64,000 bases of DNA from Capillidium heterosporum (taxonomy: Eukaryota; Entomophthoromycota; Entomophthoromycetes; Entomophthorales; Capillidiaceae): assembly GCA_016630905.1 (NCBI GenBank), contig WBMQ01000006.1:744001-808000 (forward strand), read 5' to 3'. Below, one piece after another: positions 12,240-23,345 of this stretch (the stretch's first letter is position 1; each line of letters begins with the position of its first letter). A program made the position numbers and the translations under genes. Under the pieces are notes generated by a model. That model saw only the letters and a program-made list of their open reading frames with translations. It did no database searches and was not told the origin of the DNA.

Positions 12240-13889
12240 AGAGTGAAAATACGGCGAAATTGAACACGACCTAGAAAACTTTGACGATGATGTCAAGGAA
12301 TAGTGAGCTTTTGATTCAGTTCCTGGAAACTGTAGAAGCTTCAATCCTGGGGGACTGTCATTAACTGATGAATAAGTAGAAGCATCAATTTAAAATTTAT
12401 ATTCTCCCAACTAAACGTATGTATATAGGAAAAATGCAATTATCCTTATATCCAGGCATTATATATAGATTAACACTGCATTTATTTATAGATGGTGAAG
12501 TATCGAAAATTCGATATGGCAACGAAGTAGTCAATTTATTGGAATTTCCCTAGGTACCATGCCCCAGCTCATTCCAAAAAGTACCTCCAAGTTAGACATC
12601 CAATTCAGTACTGCTCAAAGAAATAGGAGCCAGGGGAAATCTACAGAGATCTCTATATCTCTAATTTGCAACTATTAAAACTGCAATAACGATGAGAACT
12701 TTTATATTATTCCAATACTTTATATATTTAGCTAGTATTTTCATACGGAAATAGGAAGCCCATCTATTTTCAACGGATACTTTGTCAACTAAAATTAACA
12801 TTTATAAATTCAACTTGAAAGACCTTTAAAGTGATGTGTTGAAGTTAAACTAAGCTACTAAAAAGAATATTCCACCTGAACGATCCAAACATTGTATGTA
12901 ACTCTTCTATACTTTTATACCTATGAGGTGAAGTGTAGATGGGTATCAGCATAGCAAAAGTACGAGTTTTAGCCCATTTGAAACCTAGGAATATCAATAG
13001 TTTTGAGAATATTCTTTTTATTCCAATGCACTACCTAGGTGGCAATGGGTAAGTTCCGTTACTACCATTATCTCAGCTGTCGATACCTGGTATTAATATA
13101 AGACATTAATAGTTCAGCGCCATACAACTATTTCACTTGGGTACCCAAAGAAGCTTTTTCGGTCTTCTACGGTCAAATATAGATTTTGTTGCTTGGCTTC
13201 CAAGCTTTTCATTTAAAGGATTTGGACGCCAAATCGTCACCAGTTTTACTAAATATGAACTAATTGTCCATATATTTTCCATATTTAGATACTGTCCTTG
13301 CCAAATCTCAAGCTGGCACCTGACAAAAGTCGCTTACCAATTTCTTAGAAAGGTTTGTAAGGATCACATTACGAAATCGGTAAAATTTGATAACCCACTA
13401 CTAAATCACTTTCATCCAATAGCTGATCCCATTTCCAAAATTAATTGGACCAATTTATCACCAAATTAATTTGTAGATGAGGAATTTCTTGAAATTCCTA
13501 TGAGTATAAGAAGATTAACCACAAACGCTCAAAAGTCCAAACTAGAAAGAAGTTTGGGAAACTTCTAAATTGCCCAAGTTGAGCTAGATAATGTACTGGT
13601 TGCTGGCCTATCAACTATCGATAGCTTGAAGGAATTCTAGCGTCTAATTGACTTTAATAAATCTAATTTGGGAAACCTAAGAGGGAGGATTTTTGGCCTT
13701 GGGATTTTAACTGAAACCATTGATTATTTATGTAAATGTGGAAGCAAGTTTTCCAACAGCTTCAATTCGTTCTCAAACTGGTGCTATATAAAGGGGAGGA
13801 GTACCTTCAAGTCCCAAAATTGGTTTTTTCAACGTTCAGATCCTACACAAGATTCACTAATTAAATTCCTGTACATATATCAACACTGA
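12240..13889 (+). other. Patchy ORF debris, possibly an old pseudogene; unrecognised
   Basis: Several short plus-strand reading frames follow one another with protein-like runs (for example DGEVSKIRYGNEVVNLLEFP near 12490-12550, MGISIAKVRVLAHLKPRN near 12940-13000, and a 110-codon frame at 13137-13469), interrupted by stops. Base composition is less extreme than in the flanking spacers. No family recognised; it may be a degraded gene or chance. Confidence 0.25.
13795..13803 (+). promoter_or_regulatory. TATA box of the SPX-domain gene
   Basis: TATATAAAG about 123 nt upstream of the ATG at 13926. Confidence 0.45.
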
Positions 13890-13925
13890 CTAGTTTCACT
13901 ATAACGAACAACAACCATAGGAATC

Positions 13926-14921
13926 ATGACAATAAGCGAGTTCATATTCAGTAGGCAACACAGCCAGTACCTACCCTACTACTTCAACTACGACATACTG
14001 ATATCAACTCTAGATAACTTGATCGAGCTGGAGAAGGAAAAAGCGTACGGGTTCAACTTCACCATAGTTGAATCGGATGAGGAAGACCATAAGTACAAGG
14101 TGATACCCAACATAAGCAACCAGGACTTCAAGGACGCCTACGATCAATTCCTCAAGCTTTTGAGTTGTGAGATTGACCGGATTGATCTCATGATCGACAA
14201 CAAGTTAAACGAACTGTACCGCAAAGTAGATGAGATAAGGATAAACTTACTGTCCAACAACAAGCAGAGCTACCTAAGTTGGTTAGGGTTTACCGATACA
14301 ACACTCAGCGGTTCCTCCTCTCAGCTGTACACTATCGAGTCGGAATTGAAGTTGTTCCTAAAAAGCATAGTGCCCCTTAATAAGTTTTCTTTAAACAAGC
14401 TCTTGGACTTTAAGCAGCAGTTTGTCAACAACTCCAACTACCACCATCTACTTTTGGAGGTAGAGCTAGGATACCAAATCCCAGCCAAACAGAAGTTCTT
14501 CCCCAAAGCTGGTAAGAACAATAGGTACAACTTCTACTCCACTGACAGTGACAAGAGTGACTTAATTACCCCAACTGACAACGTCCCCAGCTTACTACTA
14601 CCTCTTTATGATGATGACAAGAGTATCCCTACTAATCCTAACATCCAACTCACCATGAACAACTTCCTAAACTTACCTACTCCTACTTCGATTTCCAATA
14701 GAAATCTATCGACTTGCAGTTCCCAGAACTCAATATCCAATTTGTCATCCAACTCGAACCTAAGCTCCAACTCCAACTACTCCAAGTCGAGCTTATGTAA
14801 GAACACCCACTTATTCACTACGACTAGCTTGAGGATAAAGAGTTTGTTGAGTCTGGTCAAAAGTTTGCGATTCAAGTTCAACTGCAACACCCTCAAAGTC
14901 AAGTCCATCGGATTTGCTTAA
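13926..14921 (+). CDS. Stand-alone SPX-domain-like protein with Ser/Asn-rich tail
   Basis: 331 residues, single exon. The N-terminal 190 residues follow the SPX layout (inositol-pyrophosphate/phosphate-sensing helical bundle): MTISEFIFSRQ...YLPYYFNYDILISTLDNLIEL like the first two helices; FKDAYDQFLKLLSCEIDRIDLMIDNKLNEL as the F..L..E..K/R...F helix; then ELKLFLKSIVPLNKF and SLNKLLDFKQQF as the last helices (family pattern L..Y...N..GF.KILKKFDK). The last helix has only two lysines, fewer than usual for ligand binding. Residues 195-331 are low-complexity Ser/Asn/Thr-rich with a basic C terminus; no transporter, kinase or RING domain is attached. Fold-level resemblance is by eye; alternative: an unknown helical protein. 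Confidence 0.55.
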   Translation: MTISEFIFSRQHSQYLPYYFNYDILISTLDNLIELEKEKAYGFNFTIVESDEEDHKYKVIPNISNQDFKDAYDQFLKLLSCEIDRIDLMIDNKLNELYRKVDEIRINLLSNNKQSYLSWLGFTDTTLSGSSSQLYTIESELKLFLKSIVPLNKFSLNKLLDFKQQFVNNSNYHHLLLEVELGYQIPAKQKFFPKAGKNNRYNFYSTDSDKSDLITPTDNVPSLLLPLYDDDKSIPTNPNIQLTMNNFLNLPTPTSISNRNLSTCSSQNSISNLSSNSNLSSNSNYSKSSLCKNTHLFTTTSLRIKSLLSLVKSLRFKFNCNTLKVKSIGFA

Positions 14922-15803
14922 AATTTTTAGCTTTGCTACCTACTAACATATCCCTTTCCTTCGTTGTTCTTCGTTTTACCTCACCCTATATCATATATAA
15001 TATACTCCTATAGCTATCTAATAAATATCGTTATCTCTAGCATATGTATTTCCTTTTTTTAAAATTTTCATATATTATTGGATAGGTTATGCCAATTTGA
15101 TAAATTGCACGGATCTCATAAGGCAAGGTATTACCCACTTAGTCCAACGGGAAAATGAGTATCTAGATCTAGGAAAGTGCTCTATTATAAATACTATAAA
15201 TAGGGCAAGCTGAAGGAAGCGGTGGAACTACTTTGCACCAGGAGTTAGAGTAATGAACCTACCAAGCGTTCCCTGCCAAGTTTCCCAAGTACTTTCAATT
15301 TCCCCTTGACCGTTTATCAACAATAGTTTTGAACTTGTAAAAATAGGTATACTTTAAATAAGCTAGTGAAATAGTGAATGGATCTGGACCATGAACCTTA
15401 TAAAATAAGCTACATAGATTTCTTCACTACTTTCCTTTTTATAACATAGGAATATGCTTTCCAAACTAATAGTATTGGCTCTAAATCAATACATGTGATA
15501 AGCTTTGCTTGACACCTGAGAAGCATAATAAATTAGGTAAGCTTCAAAACGGTAATAGAAAGCATAAAAGATGATACAAACCTCATAAATATAGTCAATA
15601 TATATAATACATATGAAAAGAATGCAAATATACTATCAAAAATTAACATTCGTAAACTACAAATAGCTTTAACTCTATAAGTTTTATGTTTATTGCAATA
15701 ATAGTACCATAAAATCAAAAATTACTTTAAGGATCATGTGCCTACAGAAGTCTTGAAACGCAAATTCTACCTGGGTTCTAAAAAATTCATTGGCAGAGAA
15801 AAC
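14922..15803. other. Intergenic between convergent SPX and MPP10 genes
   Basis: 3' ends of both genes; AT-rich with T-tracts; no gene supported. Confidence 0.55.
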
Positions 15804-17608
15804 TTAAGCGGTGGTAGCGGGTGCCTCCTTCCCCTTGTTACGCGACTTGGCGAGACGCTTCTTACGGTTGCGTAAGCGGTTACGTTCCTCTTGGCTGAGC
15901 TCCGCTTTGTTAACGACGTTACCTGCTTGACCCTTGTGTGTATGACCGTGGACTTCCTGAGGAGCCAGTCTAGTGGCGTCAGAGACGGCAACTGGAATAG
16001 CTTCCTCGATAGTTATAGCTGGAGCGTCGTGGACCACCTTGACTTCGAGTTTGGCCATCTTGGGAGTGTACTGACTGTGGGATAGGGCATCCAACTTGTT
16101 GCACAGGTTGGTAAATAGAACTTCGATGGCTTCGTGGGTTTTGATGAGACCGGGTGTCAACTCTTGCTTGTCGGCAGTTCCCTCAGTCGGATCTACTGAA
16201 GCACGATATTCATCTTCGTACACTTCGGCTAAGGAACGCTTTGACTTCTCCATATCTAACTCGATACTGTCCTTACCCAACTTCATGCGTTTAGGGTCTT
16301 TAGCTGGAACTGTCACGTCGTCGAAACGTAACTCGATGATACGTTGTTGGATGAGCTGCTCTAGGCTTTGGGTTACCTCGACGGTGACTACCGGTACTGG
16401 CTTGCTGGCGTTGTCAAATTCTAGGTCTTCTTCCAATAATGAATCGAGGGGACGGTTCTTGGCAGTGGCCTCACCCATCATGGTCCATGGTTTAGCACCG
16501 ACGTTTTCTTCTTCGAGCTCATCAATAATCTTGGACATATTCTCCTGGCGCTTTTCGAATTTGCTTTGTTGTTCCTCTTCCATCTCCGATTCCTCATCAT
16601 CTCCAAACAACTGACGAGGTGCACCATCCATTTCTATATCCATGTCCATATCCTCGTCCGAATCTCTCGCCTTCTTCGTCTCTCGTGGTTTCCTTGAGTT
16701 CTTGCCTTTCTTAACTGACTTGAAGAAGTCAGAGAAAACTGCTTCGTCTGCTTTGAAATCGTCGTCATCATCCTCAATATTTTTATCAAAGTCTATTTCA
16801 CTTTCATTGTCGGAGTCAATTTCAGGTGGATCTAACTCTTCCTGTTCGATATCTTCTACAACTTTGTGCATTTTGTTGAGTGAGAAGAACTCATCGTCAA
16901 CTTCGGTTTGCTCGAATTCCTCATCTTCCTCATCTTCCTCACCCTCCTCATCTTCTTTGTCTTCTAGAGCTGGAGAGCCAAAACCTTCAAAGCCTTCATC
17001 TTCCATTTCGTCGATTTCTTCACTTTCTTCTAGAACTGGAGAACCAAACCCTTCAAAACCTTCATCTTCTATTTCCTCATCCTCTTCTTCATCACTAATT
17101 AGTTCATTTTGCTCTTCACTCTCACCTTCAATACCTTCTTCGTCACTTAGCTCTTCACTATTAGATAAATCGGAGCCCAAGTCCTCTTCATCCTGACTGA
17201 CTCTTCTCTGATGATATATCATCTCCCAACAGATTTGATATCATAGGCTCAGCGTATTCTAAAAAAGGTTTGTTGCGACGTTGAATCTGTTGCCAAATTT
17301 GGTCGGTTTCAAAACCTTTAGTTATTAGCCTTTTAAGGCCTTGCTTCTGATAGGTAACATCTTCATCGATATTCAAACTATAATCGAGTTCTTGTGACTT
17401 TGCTAAATGTAAATAGAAAAAATGAATAATTAAACAAATATAAAAATTTACCTAAACCGTAGAGAGCAGTCGTTAAATCTAAAGAAATCTGAGATAGCTC
17501 CTGATCGGAATCCAGTAATAAATGCTTCTTCTCGTTGACTAGCTTGACGAGATCTGATATCTTTCCGAAATCTACTTGTACGTCGTTGACTTGGTTGGCT
17601 TTCTTCAT
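15804..17608 (-). CDS. MPP10: U3 snoRNP protein Mpp10; one +1 frame break
   Basis: Component of the U3 snoRNP/SSU processome (with Imp3 and Imp4) needed for 18S rRNA maturation in the nucleolus. Exon 1 17608-17452, a 49-nt intron (17451-17403), then exon 2. The N-terminal domain shows TTALYGLAKS and ITKGFETDQIWQQIQ. A long Glu/Asp-rich middle (repeats of EGFGSP) precedes the diagnostic block KPWTMMGEATAKNRPLDSLL, EFDNASKPVPVVTVEVTQSL and KSKRSLAEVYEDEY. The tail is basic (RNRLRNRKKRLAKSRNKGK). Frame of exon 2 changes by +1 somewhere between 17240 and 17188: upstream the frame reads NLLGDDISSEKSQSG-stop, downstream VSQDEEDLGSD. No GT-AG intron can explain it; exons sum to 3n+1. An in-frame upstream start at 17728 is possible. 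Mpp10 is essential in yeast, so a true null is unlikely. Confidence 0.88.
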
Positions 17609-17728
17609 GTTGAATTGCTCTACAAGATAAGTATACTCTTTCCCAACAAGAACTGAGGAAATAAAAAATTGGCATTCAATTTCATTTGCTGGATTTCGAG
17701 CTGTATAAAATTTATACAGTTGCAGCAA

Positions 17729-18696
17729 GCTTCAAAAAATTTGCAGTACTTGAAAAGCTGTAAGTATGCAAGCTATCGTAGTAACCTCTCTACCTCAGTA
17801 CATCCTTAGCTTACAAAATAATTAATAGGATATAGTTAGTAATTAAAAAAATTAGTTATATTTTAAGTGCCTCTATATAAGTTTGAGAAATATAGTGAAA
17901 ATGTTGTGTACATATATTTAAGATAGAAGGATCTAATAAACCTATGTAGCTATTTTTAGATACGTAGAAATACACTAATTATATATTAGTTGACTACTGT
18001 TACTTTTCGATGTTATAAGTATACAAGCATATGGTTTAAAGGATAAGAATAAATTTTTATAAATATACTATTCAAAGTGCAATAGATAATCTATACTTGA
18101 AGGAATATTAGCAAGCTATTGGCACAAACAATTCCGTATAACTAGCATTTTTCCAATACTTATACAGGTGAAATAGTTTAATAGACACTCTTATTCAACC
18201 ATATACGAATATCACTCTTTTAACGCCTTTTCAATAAAATTTCTAAACATCTATCCCAACAAATTGCTATAGTTGGGGAAAGCAATTTAATTTATAGCAA
18301 AAAATAACGACAGCAGTACAGTTAATTCATCACTATAAATTAGTATCCGTACTAACATTTATTAAAAGCGGGAGTAAACAATTGCAATGACATCGTAAAT
18401 ATCGAATTGGTACAAATAGTGGCAAGGATCTATTCAAATAATATTGTTTAGTCAATTTAAAATGTACATGTGGCCATATGTACATTTTAAATCTAAGTCA
18501 GATATGCTAAACTATATATTTGCTACAAACAGTGGCCTAGGCAACTTAATATATACGTTTTATTAAAAGATTCAAGCAAAAGAAATATGTATTGGCAGCA
18601 TCAGAAAAATAAAATGAAGGAAAAGCAACTGATACTCCAGCTATTGGTTAAATAAAGATGATATGACGAACTATAGCTCGTTAGACTCTACATAAC
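17729..18696. other. Intergenic; contains a perfect hairpin
   Basis: AT-rich; no gene supported. Upstream of MPP10 and downstream of the Ser-rich protein gene. A perfect inverted repeat lies at 18455-18492. Confidence 0.55.
18455..18492. repeat. Perfect 15-bp inverted repeat with 8-nt loop
   Basis: ATTTAAAATGTACAT is followed by GTGGCCAT and then its exact reverse complement. Could form a cruciform or RNA hairpin, or be a remnant of a miniature element. Confidence 0.7.
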
Positions 18697-19125
18697 TTAG
18701 TTGTAGAGGAGATGGCCTTTGAATATCATGTCCTGCATCGGAGATTTAGAACGGTAGTTTGGAGGTTCACCGGTAGTCAATGCATCGGTAAATATAGGTT
18801 TGGTTTCAGGCTCAGCTTTAAGTGGATATTTCAACGAGTTGGATCTAGAGTGGACCGAGTCGTAGCGCCTTAAAGAGAAACCCCACTTTTCAGCTATGTG
18901 TGAGGTGTCTGATTCCGAAGTGGAGTAGGATCTATGGTGGCGGAAGGAAAGGGATTTGGATAAAATTGGGTTAAGCACTCCATCTTCACTCTTCAGGGAA
19001 GAGCTAGAAGATTCCGATCGGGTACTGGACGGCCTAGTAAACGAGTTGTTGGGCTTTGGGATTTGCATCGCGTTGTCTTTGATAGATAAAGTCTCCTTGG
19101 ATGGGTTTGAACTGTCAAATTTCAT
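18697..19125 (-). CDS. Small Ser-rich, probably disordered protein of unknown function
   Basis: 142 residues, single exon, starting at ATG 19125. A TATTTAAA element lies about 90 nt upstream. Composition is Ser/Pro/Lys/Arg-rich with phospho-site-like runs (RSESSSSSLKSED, SLSFRHHRSYSTSES, RRYDSVHSRSNSLKYP). The C terminus PMQDMIFKGHLLYN is less disordered and could be a short docking motif. No membrane segment or catalytic motif. I do not recognise a family; a regulatory or adaptor role is speculation. Confidence 0.5.
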   Translation of the reverse strand: MKFDSSNPSKETLSIKDNAMQIPKPNNSFTRPSSTRSESSSSSLKSEDGVLNPILSKSLSFRHHRSYSTSESDTSHIAEKWGFSLRRYDSVHSRSNSLKYPLKAEPETKPIFTDALTTGEPPNYRSKSPMQDMIFKGHLLYN

Positions 19126-19927
19126 ATTGGTTGTAGGGGGTTCAAAGTGTGGGAATAGGCTTATGTAGAAGTGTAAAAGAAGTAAAAGTGAAAAGGTGCC
19201 TTTCTATTACAGCTTTTAAATAGCCTACCTCCTAACCTCCATACCAAAATTGGATTCTAAACTTTATCTAACGCCACGTGATGCTGGAGATAAAACTCAG
19301 TTTAGGGACCAAAACGTAGTCGAGCCAATTATAACTTATAACAATGAGGAGTTGCCAATTTTGTTGTATCAAGTTAAATGCTGACTTGAGTAGAGATTGT
19401 ATGAGAGATAAAGTTATTGAATTTTGGACTTTCAGCTTATTTGTCATCCTACATCCCTCCTTGGCTATCGATAGTAGGAATTGTTGCGATAAGGGTGTTG
19501 AAGCCACTAGAACTAACTGAAATCCGCCACAGCTCAGAATTCATCATCGAATGACTGTGAATAACGAACCTGTACGGCTTATAACATTGACTTGTTACAC
19601 AAAGGTTAGCTTGATAAAGGCTAAGCTAAACAAGTTGTATAAGGAACAATAAGTAGCAGGTATATAAAACTAGGCATCCTGCATAATTTACTATGAGCTG
19701 GAAAGAAATGAGTTTAATTTGTTTATATATATCGAAAGTTTGTAAAGAAAGGCAAATGGATAACAATATACTTGCAGTCTAATGCTCAATATAGAAATTG
19801 CTTTACATCGAACTATTAGTCTTCAATAAACTCGTTCCAAACATAGGAGATATTATATTGTAACCTTAAACACTAAAAACTATAACAATACAGTAATACT
19901 AAACTACACTATATCAGGTATATACCA
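19126..19927. other. Intergenic
   Basis: Promoter of the Ser-rich gene and 3' end of the kelch-like gene. An 79-codon frame at 19268-19507 shows no recognisable domain. Confidence 0.5.
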
Positions 19928-21472
19928 TTAAAAAGGCTTGAAGTCTTTACTTTGATAGATATTACCCTCTGGAACTATAGTCTCATCTGAATCAGGCCCT
20001 CGATCAGTATCACTGACATCCATTACCTGCCCCTCTCGAGTCTTAGGTGCCAGATGCAAATCTACAACGGGATAAAGCTGCCTTTGTATGTAACTAATAT
20101 CACTTCGACTTAGATCGAACATTTGACTAGTGTTGAATTCCGAATTTATCAGACTGGACGTAGATAGGGTAGGATTGGACCATAACAGCTCGGTTCGAAC
20201 TTTGGTAGGAGTTGGAAAGTTAATATCATATTCCTTTCGACTGAAGTGAAAATCTATATAGAAGGAAATAGTTATAAATATAATCATAGAAATGATTATT
20301 AAAATGATGATCCCGAACGCCGTACTTGCCCCACGTATACTATAATAGTAATATTTATAATTCTGCCATACTTTAGAGCCGGCCTGAGGGAGCGGTAGTT
20401 TAGTTGCATTGAGGTGGCTCGTATTGACAGCATACCCAACAAAGCTGCCATCATTTAGCTTGCCAAATGCGTAGTACCTGTTGTAGTAATCGAAAGTAGA
20501 ACCTAAGTAAGTCATCTCCTTAAACTGCGGTATCTCGTACTTCTTCCATTCAAAGGTCTTCAAGTTCAAAGTGAATAGTGGATTTATACAAGGCAAGTTG
20601 GTTGAATAGTTGTAGTTGCTATTGAACAAGTAAACTAGATACCCCTCCTTCAACTGACTTGAGCTTAAAAGCCCACTTGGTCTTTCCCCATAGGTACTTA
20701 TGCTACCCCAAGTTTGGTTGTATAGGTCGTAAAATGGTACATTGTCTAAAGCTGCTACTTTATTTAAATCATGATCGTACCCTCCTATCAAAAATACTTT
20801 AGTATCAGATGTGACGATGCAGTGTGCTGAAAGCTTTGGTCCTTCCGTCCTGCTTAATCTAAAGTCCATCGTATTGGTGTTCAATATAGTTAGGTGACCG
20901 TGGGTTAGGAAAGTGTAGGGATAGAAGGTGTGGTCTTCGAGTTTTTCTAAAGCAGGGTTAGTTGGCAGAGGATAAATTCCACCGTGCATTATTATCACTT
21001 CATATTCTATCGTACCCGTAGTGAAGCTCGATCTTAACGGTACTTTAATAGTTGAGTTTTGAATTAGTGCGGGTAAGTGACTCGAAAATTTCCCACCTAA
21101 GTCGCAAATGTACTCATTGTATATAGGCTTATAGTATGCATAACATATAGCAGCGTCAATAGGCTTAGAAATATTAAAGTTAAAATTAAACTCAAATCTA
21201 TCGGTATACAACCTGCGAAACCTGTAGTCGCTTTGACAAGACATACTGCCTGGAGATGGAATTAGAAAATTGACGAACTTTAGGGTGTTATTCTGCTTGA
21301 TACCGACGCAAGATTCCTTACTCTTTAGACTAAAGTATCTATAACTATCAAGACTAGAATCGTTGGATATAGAAAATCTTAGTATTAGGATGATGACAAA
21401 AAGTAAGAAGTATGCCATCAAGCCCAGCTTCTTTAAAGCTTGACATCGTCTTTTCGATATATAAGTACACAT
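19928..21472 (-). CDS. Kelch-like (beta-propeller) membrane protein, intact copy
   Basis: 514 residues from the ATG at 21472 (MCTYISKRRCQALKKLG); an equivalent ATG starts the dead copy at 9069, which supports this start. A hydrophobic N-terminal segment (LMAYFLLFVIILILRF) is a signal anchor. The ectodomain carries Asn sequons and kelch-like blades: KVFLIGGYDHDLNKV followed by VPFYDLYNQTWGS, then FTLNLKTFEWKKYE and YYAFGKLNDGSFVGYAV. A second membrane helix (FGIIILIIISMIIFITISFYI, about 410-430) precedes a cytoplasmic tail of about 85 residues with acidic, Ser/Thr-rich sequence. Likely a cell-surface sensor or adhesin-like protein; ligand unknown. It belongs to a small local family with two dead copies. 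Uninterrupted reading frame and conserved ectodomain suggest it is expressed. Confidence 0.72.
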   Translation of the reverse strand: MCTYISKRRCQALKKLGLMAYFLLFVIILILRFSISNDSSLDSYRYFSLKSKESCVGIKQNNTLKFVNFLIPSPGSMSCQSDYRFRRLYTDRFEFNFNFNISKPIDAAICYAYYKPIYNEYICDLGGKFSSHLPALIQNSTIKVPLRSSFTTGTIEYEVIIMHGGIYPLPTNPALEKLEDHTFYPYTFLTHGHLTILNTNTMDFRLSRTEGPKLSAHCIVTSDTKVFLIGGYDHDLNKVAALDNVPFYDLYNQTWGSISTYGERPSGLLSSSQLKEGYLVYLFNSNYNYSTNLPCINPLFTLNLKTFEWKKYEIPQFKEMTYLGSTFDYYNRYYAFGKLNDGSFVGYAVNTSHLNATKLPLPQAGSKVWQNYKYYYYSIRGASTAFGIIILIIISMIIFITISFYIDFHFSRKEYDINFPTPTKVRTELLWSNPTLSTSSLINSEFNTSQMFDLSRSDISYIQRQLYPVVDLHLAPKTREGQVMDVSDTDRGPDSDETIVPEGNIYQSKDFKPF

Positions 21473-21911
21473 ATGTGGGTTGAAATAGCAGTTAAGGTAG
21501 ATTGCTTTGCTGTTGGTTAAAGAAAATAATGGCAAGTAGATAGAATTCAACAAATATACAAAAATAAATTCCTGAGTCCAAGATATACTTAAATACTATT
21601 ACCAGGTATATACATGATATCCAATAATATAAAAGGTTTAGAAATCTTCAAGCAGTATTACTCCTACCTAATTTATTGAGTATCTGTAAAGCAATTTGCA
21701 CAAACTCAAATGGGTAAATGATTGCTTACAGGTTTGATTAGGCTTTTCAAGACACCTTATACTCTGGTCATAAACTACTCCAACTTTGCTATTTTTGACT
21801 TAGCAAGCATGATGCTATAGGTTTTGATTAGCGTGGTATTAAATTTCAAAGATACGGTATCGAAGTATATAATTTTACAACTACATCAATTAAAATATAA
21901 TATATATCTTT

Positions 21912-23345
21912 AAAAAGGTCTAAAATATTTACTGCGATATAATTTACCTTCTAGAACTACAGCAGTATCTGAATCAAATCCTCGACTAATATCGCTAACC
22001 ACTTAACTTGCTTCTTTCAAGCTTTAGGATTTGAATGTGAGTATATGATGAGGTATACCTGCCTTTACTGCATATGGTCGATATCACTCTGATTTAGATT
22101 AGACAGTTGACTAATTTTAGCTTCAAGCTTATCAAGTTGGGAGTAGATAAGGTAGGATTGGACCATAGTAGCTTCTTTCAGCTGAAATAAAAGTTCAGGT
22201 ATAAGACTACCATACCAATTATGAAGAATGCAACGCTTATCAAAAGAAAAATCTCAATTATTAGTTGTACTTCCAGCTCAATACAATAGTAGCAGACGTT
22301 CTTGTAGCTAGTTTTAGGATTGAATTGGGAGTGGGATATGGTGGTTGTATTTAGGTAGTTGGGATCGACCAAGTATCCGACGAAACTATCATTTATTTTG
22401 CTAAAGACGAAATATCCGTTGTAGCGATCAAAGGATAGAGTCTATATATGGTATTTCATTAGGCTGCGCAATCTCGTATCTCTTCTGCTCAGAGTTTCTC
22501 AAGTTCAAATACAGCAGTGAATTAATCCAAGGTGGATCGGTAGTGTAACTGCAATTGCTTTCAAATAAATAGACTAAAAATCCATCATATAGATGTTTGA
22601 TAATTAATATACCGTTTGGCTTCTTTCCATAGGTATTTTTACTACCCCAGATTTGACTATGTAAGTTGCAAGAAGGCATCGTATCCAATATTGTAATCTT
22701 ATCGGATGTATTATCGTACCTGCCTATTAAACATACTTTAGAACTGCATATGATAGAGTAATGAGCTGAAAGTTTGAAGCCTTCTATCCTAATTAGACTA
22801 AGAGTTAAAAATATACAGGTAGCTATGGGCTAAAGGGAAATAGATAGAATATATCATCTTCAAATTTGCTTAGAGCTGGGCTGTTTAGTTTGGAATAGTC
22901 TGTCATGGATTAGAACTATATTAGACTCCCCAGAACTTGCAGTAACGCTTACTCTCATTAATATCTAAGTAGTGATATTTTGGATTGGTGTAGACAGGAA
23001 GCTTAAAAATCTACATTTATCGGAGAAATATAAATTAAGTTCATAGGTGTTTAGGAAGCTGATAGAGATATAATCGATGTTGAAATTAAAGATGAATTCA
23101 ACATTATCAAATTTAAAGCTTTCAAGCAAATATTTAACGCTGTTTACATTGTAGCCTGATGGGAGGAGGTAAAATTGGCATCCCATATAGTCTAGACTGG
23201 TTTAATATCGACTGCTAAGCCCTTCTTTAGATTATAATACTTTGAAAATATCATCTACATCTTATGTAAACATCTTTTTAACAATAAGATCACAAACACT
23301 AACAAATACATATTCTTTATTATCTGATGTTCCTTTGGTGATACA
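21912..23345 (-). pseudogene. Second decayed copy of the kelch-like membrane protein gene
   Basis: Tandem, same orientation, immediately upstream of the intact copy. Recognisable in order: IIKNMYLLVFVILLLKRC (N-terminal helix), YYNLKKGLAVDIK for YFSLKSKESCVGIK, FIFNFNI for FNFNFNI, CNLHSQIWGSKNTYGKKPNG for YDLYNQTWGSISTYGERPSG, and YLVYLF/FLVYLF. The 3' end (21912-22000) still matches the coding end of the intact gene, with stops and frameshifts throughout. Confidence 0.78.

Noticed and set aside
16096-17196. Long Ser-rich plus-strand frames opposite MPP10
   Set aside because: They are the reverse reading of Glu/Asp-rich codons (GAA/GAT give TTC/ATC and serine codons); MPP10 explains the region.
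21473-21553. Longer start for the kelch-like protein
   Set aside because: The extra 27 codons begin at TTG; the ATG at 21472 aligns with the ATG of the dead copy at 9069.
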